Shown here: positions 1-5,352 of the stretch, piece by piece
How positions within the stretch are numbered: position 1 is the stretch's first letter
Layout of the letters: each line of letters begins with the position of its first letter
Assembly (NCBI GenBank): GCA_003663045.1
Contig: QMZG01000075.1
Location: 1-5,837, forward strand
Length of the DNA: 5,837 nt
DNA from: Candidatus Altarchaeales archaeon
GTDB lineage: Archaea > Altiarchaeota > Altiarchaeia > IMC4 > QMZM01
Direction: 5' to 3'
Notes under the pieces: model-generated
Databases searched by the model: none
Seen by the model: only the letters and a program-made list of their open reading frames with translations
What the model was told of the DNA's origin: nothing
Translations under genes and position numbers: made by a program

Positions 1-83
1 ATTCCGAGAACTATCAGGAAGATTGTCATAACAAGTATTAATGCCAGTATCGCATCTAATGTTAAGACATAGCCTTTTTTCAT
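1..83 (-). CDS. Prepilin-like / single-pass membrane protein, N-terminal fragment
   Basis: The visible 27 codons start at the ATG at 83-81 and run off the left edge. They read MKKGYVLTLDAILAL followed by an unbroken hydrophobic stretch (residues about 12-27, ending IFLIVLG). A short Lys-Lys-Gly head, a turn with one acidic residue (Asp10), then a long hydrophobic helix is the layout of archaeal type IV prepilin or archaellin class III signal sequences, which a prepilin peptidase cuts just after the Lys/Gly. It would equally fit a plain N-terminal membrane anchor. The start is supported by a GAGGTG Shine-Dalgarno site 10 bases upstream. The gene lies on the same strand as top6A but 356 bases downstream of it, so it is probably its own transcription unit. 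The start and membrane helix are directly seen; the pilin call is inference, because the diagnostic C-terminal part is missing. Confidence 0.6.
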   Translation of the reverse strand, partial: MKKGYVLTLDAILALILVMTIFLIVLG

Positions 84-439
84 CTATGAAAAACACCTCA
101 CTTTTTTAAAGTTAAAACGATGATGTTCTGCAGGCCTCCTACACTCTGTCAGTATAACATTAAAATGATAGGAAATGCAGGAAGGCAGATTGTCTAATCA
201 TCCTAACTCCATTTCATATTATTGATTATGATTCCATTCTAATATATTTATTGATCTTAACTCCTTGTCGACATTCATCTATGTGTCTTTAGGAACACAC
301 TGTTACGAGTCGTTAAGGTGGCAGCCTCTGCTCATTTTATCGATTCTCTGAGGAATCATGAAATCATCCTCAACAACTCAGCTAATACCTTCGCATCTAT
401 TAGCATATATTAACTATTGGAGGTTTTTCATATAGTCAT
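84..439. other. 356-base gap between top6A and the prepilin-like gene
   Basis: No ORF of credible length lies here on either strand, and I recognise no tRNA or other RNA gene. What can be seen: three tiny minus-strand ORFs (406-356, 16 codons; 359-303, 18 codons, whose ATG overlaps the previous TGA; 278-219, 19 codons); short inverted repeats at 342-357 (GATTC/GAATC), 282-299 (TGTGT/ACACA) and 321-331 (GCAG/CTGC); a longer-range 8-base pair ATGATTCC (228-235) / GGAATCAT (352-359); and a repeated AATCATCCT at 196-204 and 362-370, each followed closely by AACTC. The part nearest position 84 must contain the promoter of the prepilin-like gene. AT-rich candidates on the minus strand are around 239-250 and 152-170. 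The rest could be a decayed gene, an untranslated leader or an unrecognised small RNA. Confidence 0.6.
94..100 (-). promoter_or_regulatory. Shine-Dalgarno site of the prepilin-like gene
   Basis: On the minus strand the bases read TGAGGTG, complementary to the 3' end of archaeal 16S rRNA. The spacing of 10 bases to the ATG at 83-81 is normal, and this is the main support for that start codon. A TATA-like TTTAAAAAAG lies just upstream at 101-110, but it is too close to allow both itself and this site in one transcript, so the real promoter is probably further upstream. Confidence 0.6.
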
Positions 440-1519
440 TTATGGTAGTAACTCCTTCTTTCCGATCTTCTCGGGAAGATACTCCTCTGCAACGAATTCC
501 AATGATTTAGAGGCTAAAGCCTGTTGCTCTATCCTCACACCCATCCTTTTCATCAACTCCAGCTCATGTCTCCATTCCTTTTTCTGGAACCAGGGATACT
601 GCAAGAGTTCAGAGATTCTCTTCTTATCTAGGTCCTTCAATTTTTCAGTAACCTTTTCTAGACCGTACTCCTTTATATCGGTCATTGTCATGCCAACGAA
701 TTTTATTTTGGGTGTTCCAAGGCGTCTTGATTCATGAGCCAATGCCATGGAGCCAGCCTTCAACACGGAGTAGATATAGTAACCCCATGGATCGCCGTCA
801 GTAAATGCTATGACGGGCAGCTTTAGATCGTGATTGAGCCTGTGAACGAGCCTCCTGCAGCCTCTTGCAGCCTGACCCTTTGCAGAGACCATTATGCAGT
901 TGTTTTTCAGGTGATATTTCTCTTCCACGAGGCGGTCAAACATAGCCCCAGTTTCTATTACAAGAACATAGTCAGCCTCTACCTTTTTGAATTTATAATG
1001 TTCAACAATTGAAGGGATTGAAAGACCACTCCTGCCCAGCTTTGAACAATCTATCAGGTCGCCAGAATCCTCTATGACTATTTTTCCGATGAGGGTTCCT
1101 TTATCATCTGCTTTCAGGTGAAGTTCTTCTCTCAGGACACCGAGCATTGTTTCTAAGTCAACGATTAATGGATCGGATTCGCTTTGGTCATCGAATGTAT
1201 TTTCCTTGGTATCAGCTATAGTATGCTTCAGTTGATAGTACAATTCCCTAATGCTTGCTGTCTTATTCCTTGAGACAAGTTCCTTGCATTTTGATGCAAT
1301 CAGTATTGTCTGCATAAATTTTCTGGCATGCGCAATGTTAAGAAACGATCTCGTAGATTTTTTATCCCCGAGTTCGAGGATATTTCTCTTTTCATTGAAA
1401 TGTACGTTACTTAAGCCCCTCTGTGGTATATGCATCTTAGGAGTTTCATGCTTATGAATCTCATTTATAATCTCGTTTCCCAGATTTGTTAGTCTTGAAA
1501 TAACCTTTTCTCTCTCCAT
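440..1519 (-). CDS. top6A: DNA topoisomerase VI subunit A
   Basis: This is the DNA-cleaving subunit of the type IIB topoisomerase, homologous to eukaryotic Spo11. It works as an A2B2 complex with Top6B, making a transient double-strand break with 2-base 5' overhangs to pass another duplex through. The 359 residues match the family length. The N-terminal 5Y-CAP winged-helix domain carries the motif RELYY at residues 91-95; Tyr95 is the expected catalytic tyrosine, equivalent to Tyr103 of the Methanocaldococcus jannaschii enzyme. The Toprim domain follows with Glu189 (in VIETGAMFDRL) and Asp241/Asp243 (in TDGDPWGYYIY), the Mg2+ ligands; these sit at the same 8-residue offset from the M. jannaschii positions, so no indel separates the active-site parts. 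The ATG at 1519-1517 is 2 bases after the top6B stop and has a strong Shine-Dalgarno site inside top6B, so the two are translated together. No defect is seen. Confidence 0.97.
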   Translation of the reverse strand: MEREKVISRLTNLGNEIINEIHKHETPKMHIPQRGLSNVHFNEKRNILELGDKKSTRSFLNIAHARKFMQTILIASKCKELVSRNKTASIRELYYQLKHTIADTKENTFDDQSESDPLIVDLETMLGVLREELHLKADDKGTLIGKIVIEDSGDLIDCSKLGRSGLSIPSIVEHYKFKKVEADYVLVIETGAMFDRLVEEKYHLKNNCIMVSAKGQAARGCRRLVHRLNHDLKLPVIAFTDGDPWGYYIYSVLKAGSMALAHESRRLGTPKIKFVGMTMTDIKEYGLEKVTEKLKDLDKKRISELLQYPWFQKKEWRHELELMKRMGVRIEQQALASKSLEFVAEEYLPEKIGKKELLP

Positions 1520-1521
1520 TT

Positions 1522-3153
1522 TTATTTCACCTCAATTTCGATTTCTTCTTCTATTGGAATTTCTTCCTCAGCTTCTCCCTCTTCAAGCAATTCTAATTCT
1601 GCAGCCAACTTCAGTTTCTCCTCAATTAGGGCGGTTAATTCCTTTAGAATCTTCTCATCATCCTTTTCCGTCAATTTCGCCAATCCAAGAGCCAATTCGG
1701 TACTATACTTCAAAAGTAGCTGTCTCCTGGCCTCTTTCTCAATTGCCCTCCTCTTCTTAGAATGAAACATCTGGAATTTCCTACCAATATCCATTAGGGC
1801 AAATTTAATTTCTTTTACGATCTCTCTTTCATGCGCTATACTCTGTTTTCCCGCAGAGGTATATGGGACATAGGTGGAGATCAGATTTATAAATAAGGTT
1901 ATGGGAGAATTTTCAAAATCCTTTATACCATATCTCTTCCAGTCTATATCGTTTACAGCTTTTGTAATAGCACAACCACCGGCATCAAAGAGCAAAGGAG
2001 TCCTGTTAGCAAATCTCATTATCTCTGCCCTCGTGCCATCACCTATGTTTCTTCCCGCATGACCCCCATAGGCTATAGCTACTTCTACCTGAAATGGGAT
2101 TCCCCCGGAGTAAACCTTTGGGCTTCTCGTAAGAACCACTTCAAATTCTGGGTCCAGAATGTTAAGAACAGATTCTCTTATATGCTCCTCATCGATGGGT
2201 TGAAGACCATCTGTGGGGGGAGCTAAGAATTTTATCTTATTCATGGCATTGACAAGTTCCTCGCATTCCGCCCATGTGAGCCTCCTGGGGTTCTTTTTCA
2301 GATCAAAACTTACCATCTCCTGGATCTCCTTTACCTTCGCATTACTCATTCTGGAAAATTCACTCACCAGGAAGGAATTTGTCCGCCTTGCCTTTGTTGC
2401 CTTGGCCATACTGAGAATGTCATCCACCTCAATTCCCTTTGGATGTGGTTTAATCTCCTTTGGTGGCTTCGGTACATCATTACTGGATCTCTCAAATATT
2501 GTTTTTCTACCTTCCGGGTCTATAAATGTTATCTTGGCGTGTGGATTTGCTATAGCACTCCTCCTAAGGTATTCAAAAGGGCTCCTCTCGCTCAGATTGA
2601 ATTTTACACCCTTAATCTCCCCTTCCAATTCTGTCCCCCTCCAGTATTCACTGTATTCGGACTGTTCTATTATATCAGCCTTGTTCTTGGATATGTCAAT
2701 CATCAGTTTGATATCATTCACCTTACCATCCCCGGTGGAGGTCCTAACCCTTATTGGCTTCCCGGTAGTGATCTGAGAGAATAAGGTGACTCCAGCAACA
2801 CCAATACCCTGTTGACCCCTCAATTGTACATTCCTGTGAAATTTTGTTCCAGCTAACATCTTTCCAAATACATCCGATATATGTTTTATGGGAATTCCCG
2901 GTCCATTATCCCTAGCAAAGAACTTGTAGTGTTCATCCCCCAACCGCCTTATCTCGATCTCTATTTCTGGTAGAATTCCAGCTTCTTCACATGCATCTAA
3001 AGAATTTGTGGTAATTTCATGAACTATAGTGGTTAGAGACCTTAATTTTCCGGAGTAACCCAAATGGGCTTTATTCTTCCTAAAGAATTCTGTAATAGAT
3101 ATCTCCTTAAATTCCTTAAATAAATCATCTGCGTGTTTCCTTCTAACTTCCAT
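1522..3153 (-). CDS. top6B: DNA topoisomerase VI subunit B
   Basis: This is the ATPase subunit of topoisomerase VI: ATP binding dimerises it and drives strand passage through the Top6A dimer. The GHKL (Bergerat) fold has an N-box EITTNSLDA with Glu46 (general base) and Asn50 (Mg2+), RDNGPGIP at 81-88 with Asp82 contacting adenine, and the glycine-rich lid RGQQGIGVAG at 112-121. A helix-two-turns-helix region follows at about 240-310. The transducer domain then carries the switch lysine Lys436 in AGKQSIAHE. The C-terminal region (about 450-520) is helical, ending in a glutamate-rich tail at about 524-543. At 543 residues it matches the short form, as in Saccharolobus shibatae, without the extra Ig-like C-terminal domain of some methanogen enzymes. 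The ATG at 3153 has no Shine-Dalgarno site but a TATA-like box about 23 bases upstream, suggesting a leaderless or very short-leader mRNA. It lies 76 bases after the KH gene, on the same strand. Confidence 0.97.
   Translation of the reverse strand: MEVRRKHADDLFKEFKEISITEFFRKNKAHLGYSGKLRSLTTIVHEITTNSLDACEEAGILPEIEIEIRRLGDEHYKFFARDNGPGIPIKHISDVFGKMLAGTKFHRNVQLRGQQGIGVAGVTLFSQITTGKPIRVRTSTGDGKVNDIKLMIDISKNKADIIEQSEYSEYWRGTELEGEIKGVKFNLSERSPFEYLRRSAIANPHAKITFIDPEGRKTIFERSSNDVPKPPKEIKPHPKGIEVDDILSMAKATKARRTNSFLVSEFSRMSNAKVKEIQEMVSFDLKKNPRRLTWAECEELVNAMNKIKFLAPPTDGLQPIDEEHIRESVLNILDPEFEVVLTRSPKVYSGGIPFQVEVAIAYGGHAGRNIGDGTRAEIMRFANRTPLLFDAGGCAITKAVNDIDWKRYGIKDFENSPITLFINLISTYVPYTSAGKQSIAHEREIVKEIKFALMDIGRKFQMFHSKKRRAIEKEARRQLLLKYSTELALGLAKLTEKDDEKILKELTALIEEKLKLAAELELLEEGEAEEEIPIEEEIEIEVK
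1527..1533 (-). promoter_or_regulatory. Shine-Dalgarno site of top6A, inside the end of top6B
   Basis: The minus strand reads GAGGTGA, a near-perfect match to the archaeal anti-Shine-Dalgarno, 7 bases before the top6A ATG. It overlaps the last codons of top6B, so ribosomes finishing subunit B are placed to start subunit A. That would help keep the two subunits in balance. Confidence 0.75.
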
Positions 3154-3229
3154 TTTAAATCATTTGGTGATGTTAAAAATTGGATTATGGGCTTAAATTT
3201 AAAATTATGGTCTTCTAGATCTTCTATGC
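3154..3229 (-). promoter_or_regulatory. Spacer with candidate top6BA promoter and short repeats
   Basis: Two minus-strand TATA-like boxes are present: TTTTTAA at 3179-3173, centred about 23 bases before the top6B ATG (so it would give a leaderless mRNA), and TTTTAAATTTAA at 3204-3193, which would give a leader of about 20 bases. A direct repeat ATTATGG (plus strand, 3184-3190 and 3204-3210, 20 bases apart) brackets the second box. A second repeat TCTTCTA (3211-3217 and 3220-3226) sits directly after the KH gene stop. A three-codon ORF ATG-ATT-TAA (3163-3155) ends one base before the top6B ATG. The boxes and repeats are seen; promoter activity is inferred. Read-through from the KH gene could also supply top6BA. 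Confidence 0.45.
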
Positions 3230-3787
3230 CTAAGCAAAATTTTCTTGTCTCAAAATCTCTTCTGGATTCCAAGGACTATGACGGCGACGGCTCCTTGTTT
3301 TTTCAAGAAATCGATACACAGATGCGTGTCTATAACCTTCAATCAATCTTGTTATTGCCTCCTTTGCCACGGGAACATCATCATATGATCCTATAATCGC
3401 AATAGTCTTCCCATAGATTGAGATATAAGTATTTGTAAGATTCTCTATTGTCCCTTTGGCCCTCCCATTTTCACCGATTACCCTGCTTTTTATCCTCTTA
3501 ATTGCCCTTTGTGTATTTGCAAAATCCCTCAGATATAGAATCTCTAGGGTAAATTCTTCATTTAGTAATCTTAAAGCAATCTCTGGTCTGAATCCGCGAC
3601 CAATTGCCAATGCGATATTTCTTGCCGTCAATTCATTCATGGAATTATCATCCATACTATCAATAGAAACAGACGTGTCTTCTATATTAATTTTTGTATT
3701 GGTTCTCTTCTCTATATCCCTCTTAACACTGCCTTTTTCTCCAATCAGCACTGCAATCCTCTCTCTTGGGATCTTCACATATTGCAT
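3230..3787 (-). CDS. Two-KH-domain RNA-binding protein, archaeal Dim2/Pno1 homologue
   Basis: The 185-residue protein has two KH domains. The first has its RNA-gripping loop GEKG at 16-19, within IAVLIGEKGSVKRDIE. The second has GENG at 105-108, within SRVIGENGRAKGTIEN. Between them is the signature ALAIGRGFRPEIALRLL at about 59-75, typical of the Dim2/Pno1 (Krr1-like) family. The end is basic (KTRSRRR at about 163-169). Family knowledge: the archaeal protein binds near the 3' end of 16S rRNA in the maturing small subunit and assists cleavage by the nuclease Nob1. The start is fixed: an in-frame TAA lies 12 bases before the ATG at 3787-3785. There is no good Shine-Dalgarno site, only AGGA about 15 bases upstream, so a short-leader mRNA is likely. 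In many archaea this gene follows the Rio1 kinase gene and precedes top6B. Here top6B is present but a Rio1 gene is not adjacent, its place being taken by the divergent cca gene. Confidence 0.9.
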   Translation of the reverse strand: MQYVKIPRERIAVLIGEKGSVKRDIEKRTNTKINIEDTSVSIDSMDDNSMNELTARNIALAIGRGFRPEIALRLLNEEFTLEILYLRDFANTQRAIKRIKSRVIGENGRAKGTIENLTNTYISIYGKTIAIIGSYDDVPVAKEAITRLIEGYRHASVYRFLEKTRSRRRHSPWNPEEILRQENFA

Positions 3788-3908
3788 AATAATTATTTAA
3801 TCCTGAAAGTAATTAATCAATAAACAACCCCCATAAATGGCTGGGTATTTCACACCAACCAATCGCTCAGTATTTCCAACAGAACGATAGAACTTTTTAG
3901 ATACATTT

Positions 3909-3923
3909 TTACCTCAGAGGTAA
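3909..3923. promoter_or_regulatory. 15-base perfect palindrome before cca, possible operator
   Basis: TTACCTCAGAGGTAA has two 7-base arms around a central A at 3916. It ends one base before the TATA-like box of cca (3925-3935), where the TFB recognition element would lie. A dimeric regulator bound here could block or aid TFB/TBP loading. It is too tight to be a good RNA hairpin, since a real loop would cost inner pairs. The palindrome is directly seen; its use as an operator is inference. Confidence 0.4.
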
Positions 3924-3924
3924 G

Positions 3925-3935
3925 TTTATTATATT
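3925..3935 (+). promoter_or_regulatory. Candidate TATA box of cca
   Basis: TTTATTATATT is the best TATA-like match upstream of cca. Its centre is about 42 bases before the ATG. With the usual archaeal spacing of roughly 25 bases, transcription would start near 3955, leaving a leader of about 17 bases with no Shine-Dalgarno site. Confidence 0.4.
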
Positions 3936-3971
3936 ACGATTGTTCGCATAAATTTATCAGAAGTATGCGAA

Positions 3972-5315
3972 ATGAAAAAACTTCTAAAGGAAATCCTAAA
4001 GGAGGTTACTCCCACAGAGAAGGAGCACAAAAAAGAGAAGGAGATAGCAGACAACATAGTTAAAAGACTGAAAAAATTCGAAGTAAAACCAATCTTGGTG
4101 GGCTCATTGGCAAAAGGTACTGATGTAAGAGATGACAAGGATATTGATATCTTCATAATGTTTCCCAAGGATTTAAGCAGGGAAGATCTTGAAAAAAAAG
4201 GCTTGGATATCGGAAAGAAAATATTTAAGGAAATGAATATAAGATATGAAATCGACTATGCAGAGCATCCCTATATCAGGGGGGTTTATGATGGGTATCG
4301 TATAGAGATCGTTCCCTGCTATGAAACCAAGGAACCCAGATCTTCTGTTGACAGAACCCCTTATCATACACAGTATGTGAGAAGGAAATTGATGAGGAAT
4401 CCAAGATTGAAGGATGAGATCAGGCTCTTGAAACAGTTTATGAAGGGGATTAATGTTTATGGTGCAGAAGCCAAGGTTCAGGGATTTTCTGGCTACCTGG
4501 CTGAATTATTATGCATTAACTATGGTTCATTTATGAATGTTTTAAAAGCTGTGAGTAAATGGAATTTTGGGGAATGCATAGATCCAGAGGATTTGTGGAG
4601 GGATAAAAGTACATTGAAGTATTTCTTTACCGATGCTAACTTGATTATAGTGGACCCAGTGGATAGGAATAGAAATGCTGCAGCTGCAGTCTCGAGACAG
4701 AAATTGGCTGAGTTTATTGTAGCCAGTGCAGAATTTCTAAAATCTCCACAGAGAGAATTCTTCTTTCCCCAGGAAGAGAAGCTTCCAGATAAAAAGGAAC
4801 TTCTCAACAGAATGAAGGCTAGAGGAACAAAATTAATAGCAGTAAAATTTGAGCATGAAAGGATAAACCCAAATATCCTGTATTCTCAGTTAAGAAAAAC
4901 CAAGAAGGCGATAAAAAAATCCATAGAAGAATTTGGCTTTCAGATCCTCAAGTCCGATCTCTGGACCGATGAAATTAGCAACTCGTTAATTCTATTTGAT
5001 TTTGAGGTCTTTTCTCTACCAAAGGTAAAACATCACCTCGGACCCCCGATAGATAAAGCAGTAAAGGAGCAGGAGAATTTTCTTGAGAAATACAAGAAGT
5101 ATAAACCATATATAAAAGAAGGCCGATGGGTTGTTGATACAAAGAGGGAATTTACTCTGGTAGAGGAATTAATCCCCAGGATTCTGGAGGAGAGGCGAGG
5201 CTTTGGAAAGAATCTCAGAGAAGTCGGTGTAGAAGTCCTTAAAGGGGAAGAATTACTGAAGATTGAAGATGATAATTTCTTAAAATTTATGAATAGATTT
5301 CTTACACCTTTATAG
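3972..5315 (+). CDS. cca: CCA-adding tRNA nucleotidyltransferase, class I (archaeal)
   Basis: The enzyme adds C, C, A without a nucleic acid template to the 3' end of tRNAs, completing new tRNAs and repairing damaged ones. The 447 residues match archaeal class I enzymes. The polymerase-beta-type head domain has VGSLAKGT at 43-50 (Gly44-Ser45), then KDIDIF at 56-61 with the metal-binding Asp57 and Asp59, and IEIVPCY at 111-117, where Glu112 takes the place of the third carboxylate. Further family blocks are VDRTPYHTQYV (126-136), YGAEAKVQGFSGYLAELL (163-180) and VDPVDRNRNAAA (227-238). Tail blocks LGPPI (356-360) and GRWVVDTKREFT (384-395) show that the C-terminal domains are complete. The ATG at 3972 is chosen because no other start codon occurs back to the in-frame TAA at 3921. 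An ATG at 3965 is in another frame. The gene stands alone: divergent from the KH gene and convergent with secY. Confidence 0.95.
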   Translation: MKKLLKEILKEVTPTEKEHKKEKEIADNIVKRLKKFEVKPILVGSLAKGTDVRDDKDIDIFIMFPKDLSREDLEKKGLDIGKKIFKEMNIRYEIDYAEHPYIRGVYDGYRIEIVPCYETKEPRSSVDRTPYHTQYVRRKLMRNPRLKDEIRLLKQFMKGINVYGAEAKVQGFSGYLAELLCINYGSFMNVLKAVSKWNFGECIDPEDLWRDKSTLKYFFTDANLIIVDPVDRNRNAAAAVSRQKLAEFIVASAEFLKSPQREFFFPQEEKLPDKKELLNRMKARGTKLIAVKFEHERINPNILYSQLRKTKKAIKKSIEEFGFQILKSDLWTDEISNSLILFDFEVFSLPKVKHHLGPPIDKAVKEQENFLEKYKKYKPYIKEGRWVVDTKREFTLVEELIPRILEERRGFGKNLREVGVEVLKGEELLKIEDDNFLKFMNRFLTPL

Positions 5316-5350
5316 CCCATAATAGGGAAATCTAACTCTCTTTTGGGCTA
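5313..5350. terminator. Inverted repeat in the cca/secY convergent gap
   Basis: TAGCCCA (5313-5319) and TGGGCTA (5344-5350) are perfect 7-base arms separated by 24 bases. The left arm includes the cca stop codon; the right arm begins 3 bases after the secY stop (read on the minus strand). The placement suits a bidirectional 3' end signal or RNA-stabilising stem. The T-runs are poor, only TTTT at 5341-5344 on the plus strand and none clear on the minus strand, so it does not look like a classic archaeal oligo-T terminator. The stem is seen; the role is inferred. Confidence 0.35.
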
Positions 5351-5352
5351 AT

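Larger units (their letters stand above)
3788..3971. promoter_or_regulatory. Divergent promoter region between the KH gene and cca
   Basis: This 184-base AT-rich region must drive both flanking genes. For the KH gene (minus), a TATA-like GTTTATTGA lies at 3825-3817, about 33 bases before the ATG, giving a leader near 10 bases. For cca (plus), TTTATTATATT lies at 3925-3935; a second AT-rich box AAATTTAT (3950-3957) is closer to the ATG. The middle contains CCATAAATGG (3831-3840) and an imperfect direct repeat GCTNNGTATTTC (3840-3851 and 3865-3876, 25 bases apart). No Shine-Dalgarno site precedes either gene. The boxes are seen as sequence; transcription starts are inferred. Confidence 0.5.

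Noticed and set aside
191..370. C/D box guide RNA in the 356-base gap
   Set aside because: Minus-strand ATGATTA (near 200) resembles a C box and CTGA (near 152) a D box, but the C box has a mismatch, no convincing C'/D' pair is present and the spacing is irregular.
417..737. Plus-strand ORF over the end of top6A, starting with TTG
   Set aside because: It is antisense to the conserved C-terminus of Top6A, and GGAGGT at 419-424 lies inside its own first codons, so it cannot serve as its ribosome site.
2213..2776. 187-codon plus-strand ORF antisense to top6B
   Set aside because: It lies wholly inside the well-supported top6B gene, has no Shine-Dalgarno site or promoter, and its apparent hydrophobic composition is the usual product of reading the complementary strand of a charged protein.
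3965..3967. Alternative ATG start just before cca
   Set aside because: It is out of frame with the nucleotidyltransferase and its frame closes after about 32 codons with no recognisable product.
3999..4007. Internal Shine-Dalgarno-like AAAGGAGGT in cca
   Set aside because: It encodes Lys-Glu-Val of the N-terminus and no start codon follows at a useful distance, so it is probably chance.
5314..5323. AGCCCATAAT shared between the cca 3' end and the top6B upstream spacer (3193-3184, minus)
   Set aside because: A shared 10-mer is expected many times by chance among both strands of a 5.8 kb window, so it is not evidence of a regulon.
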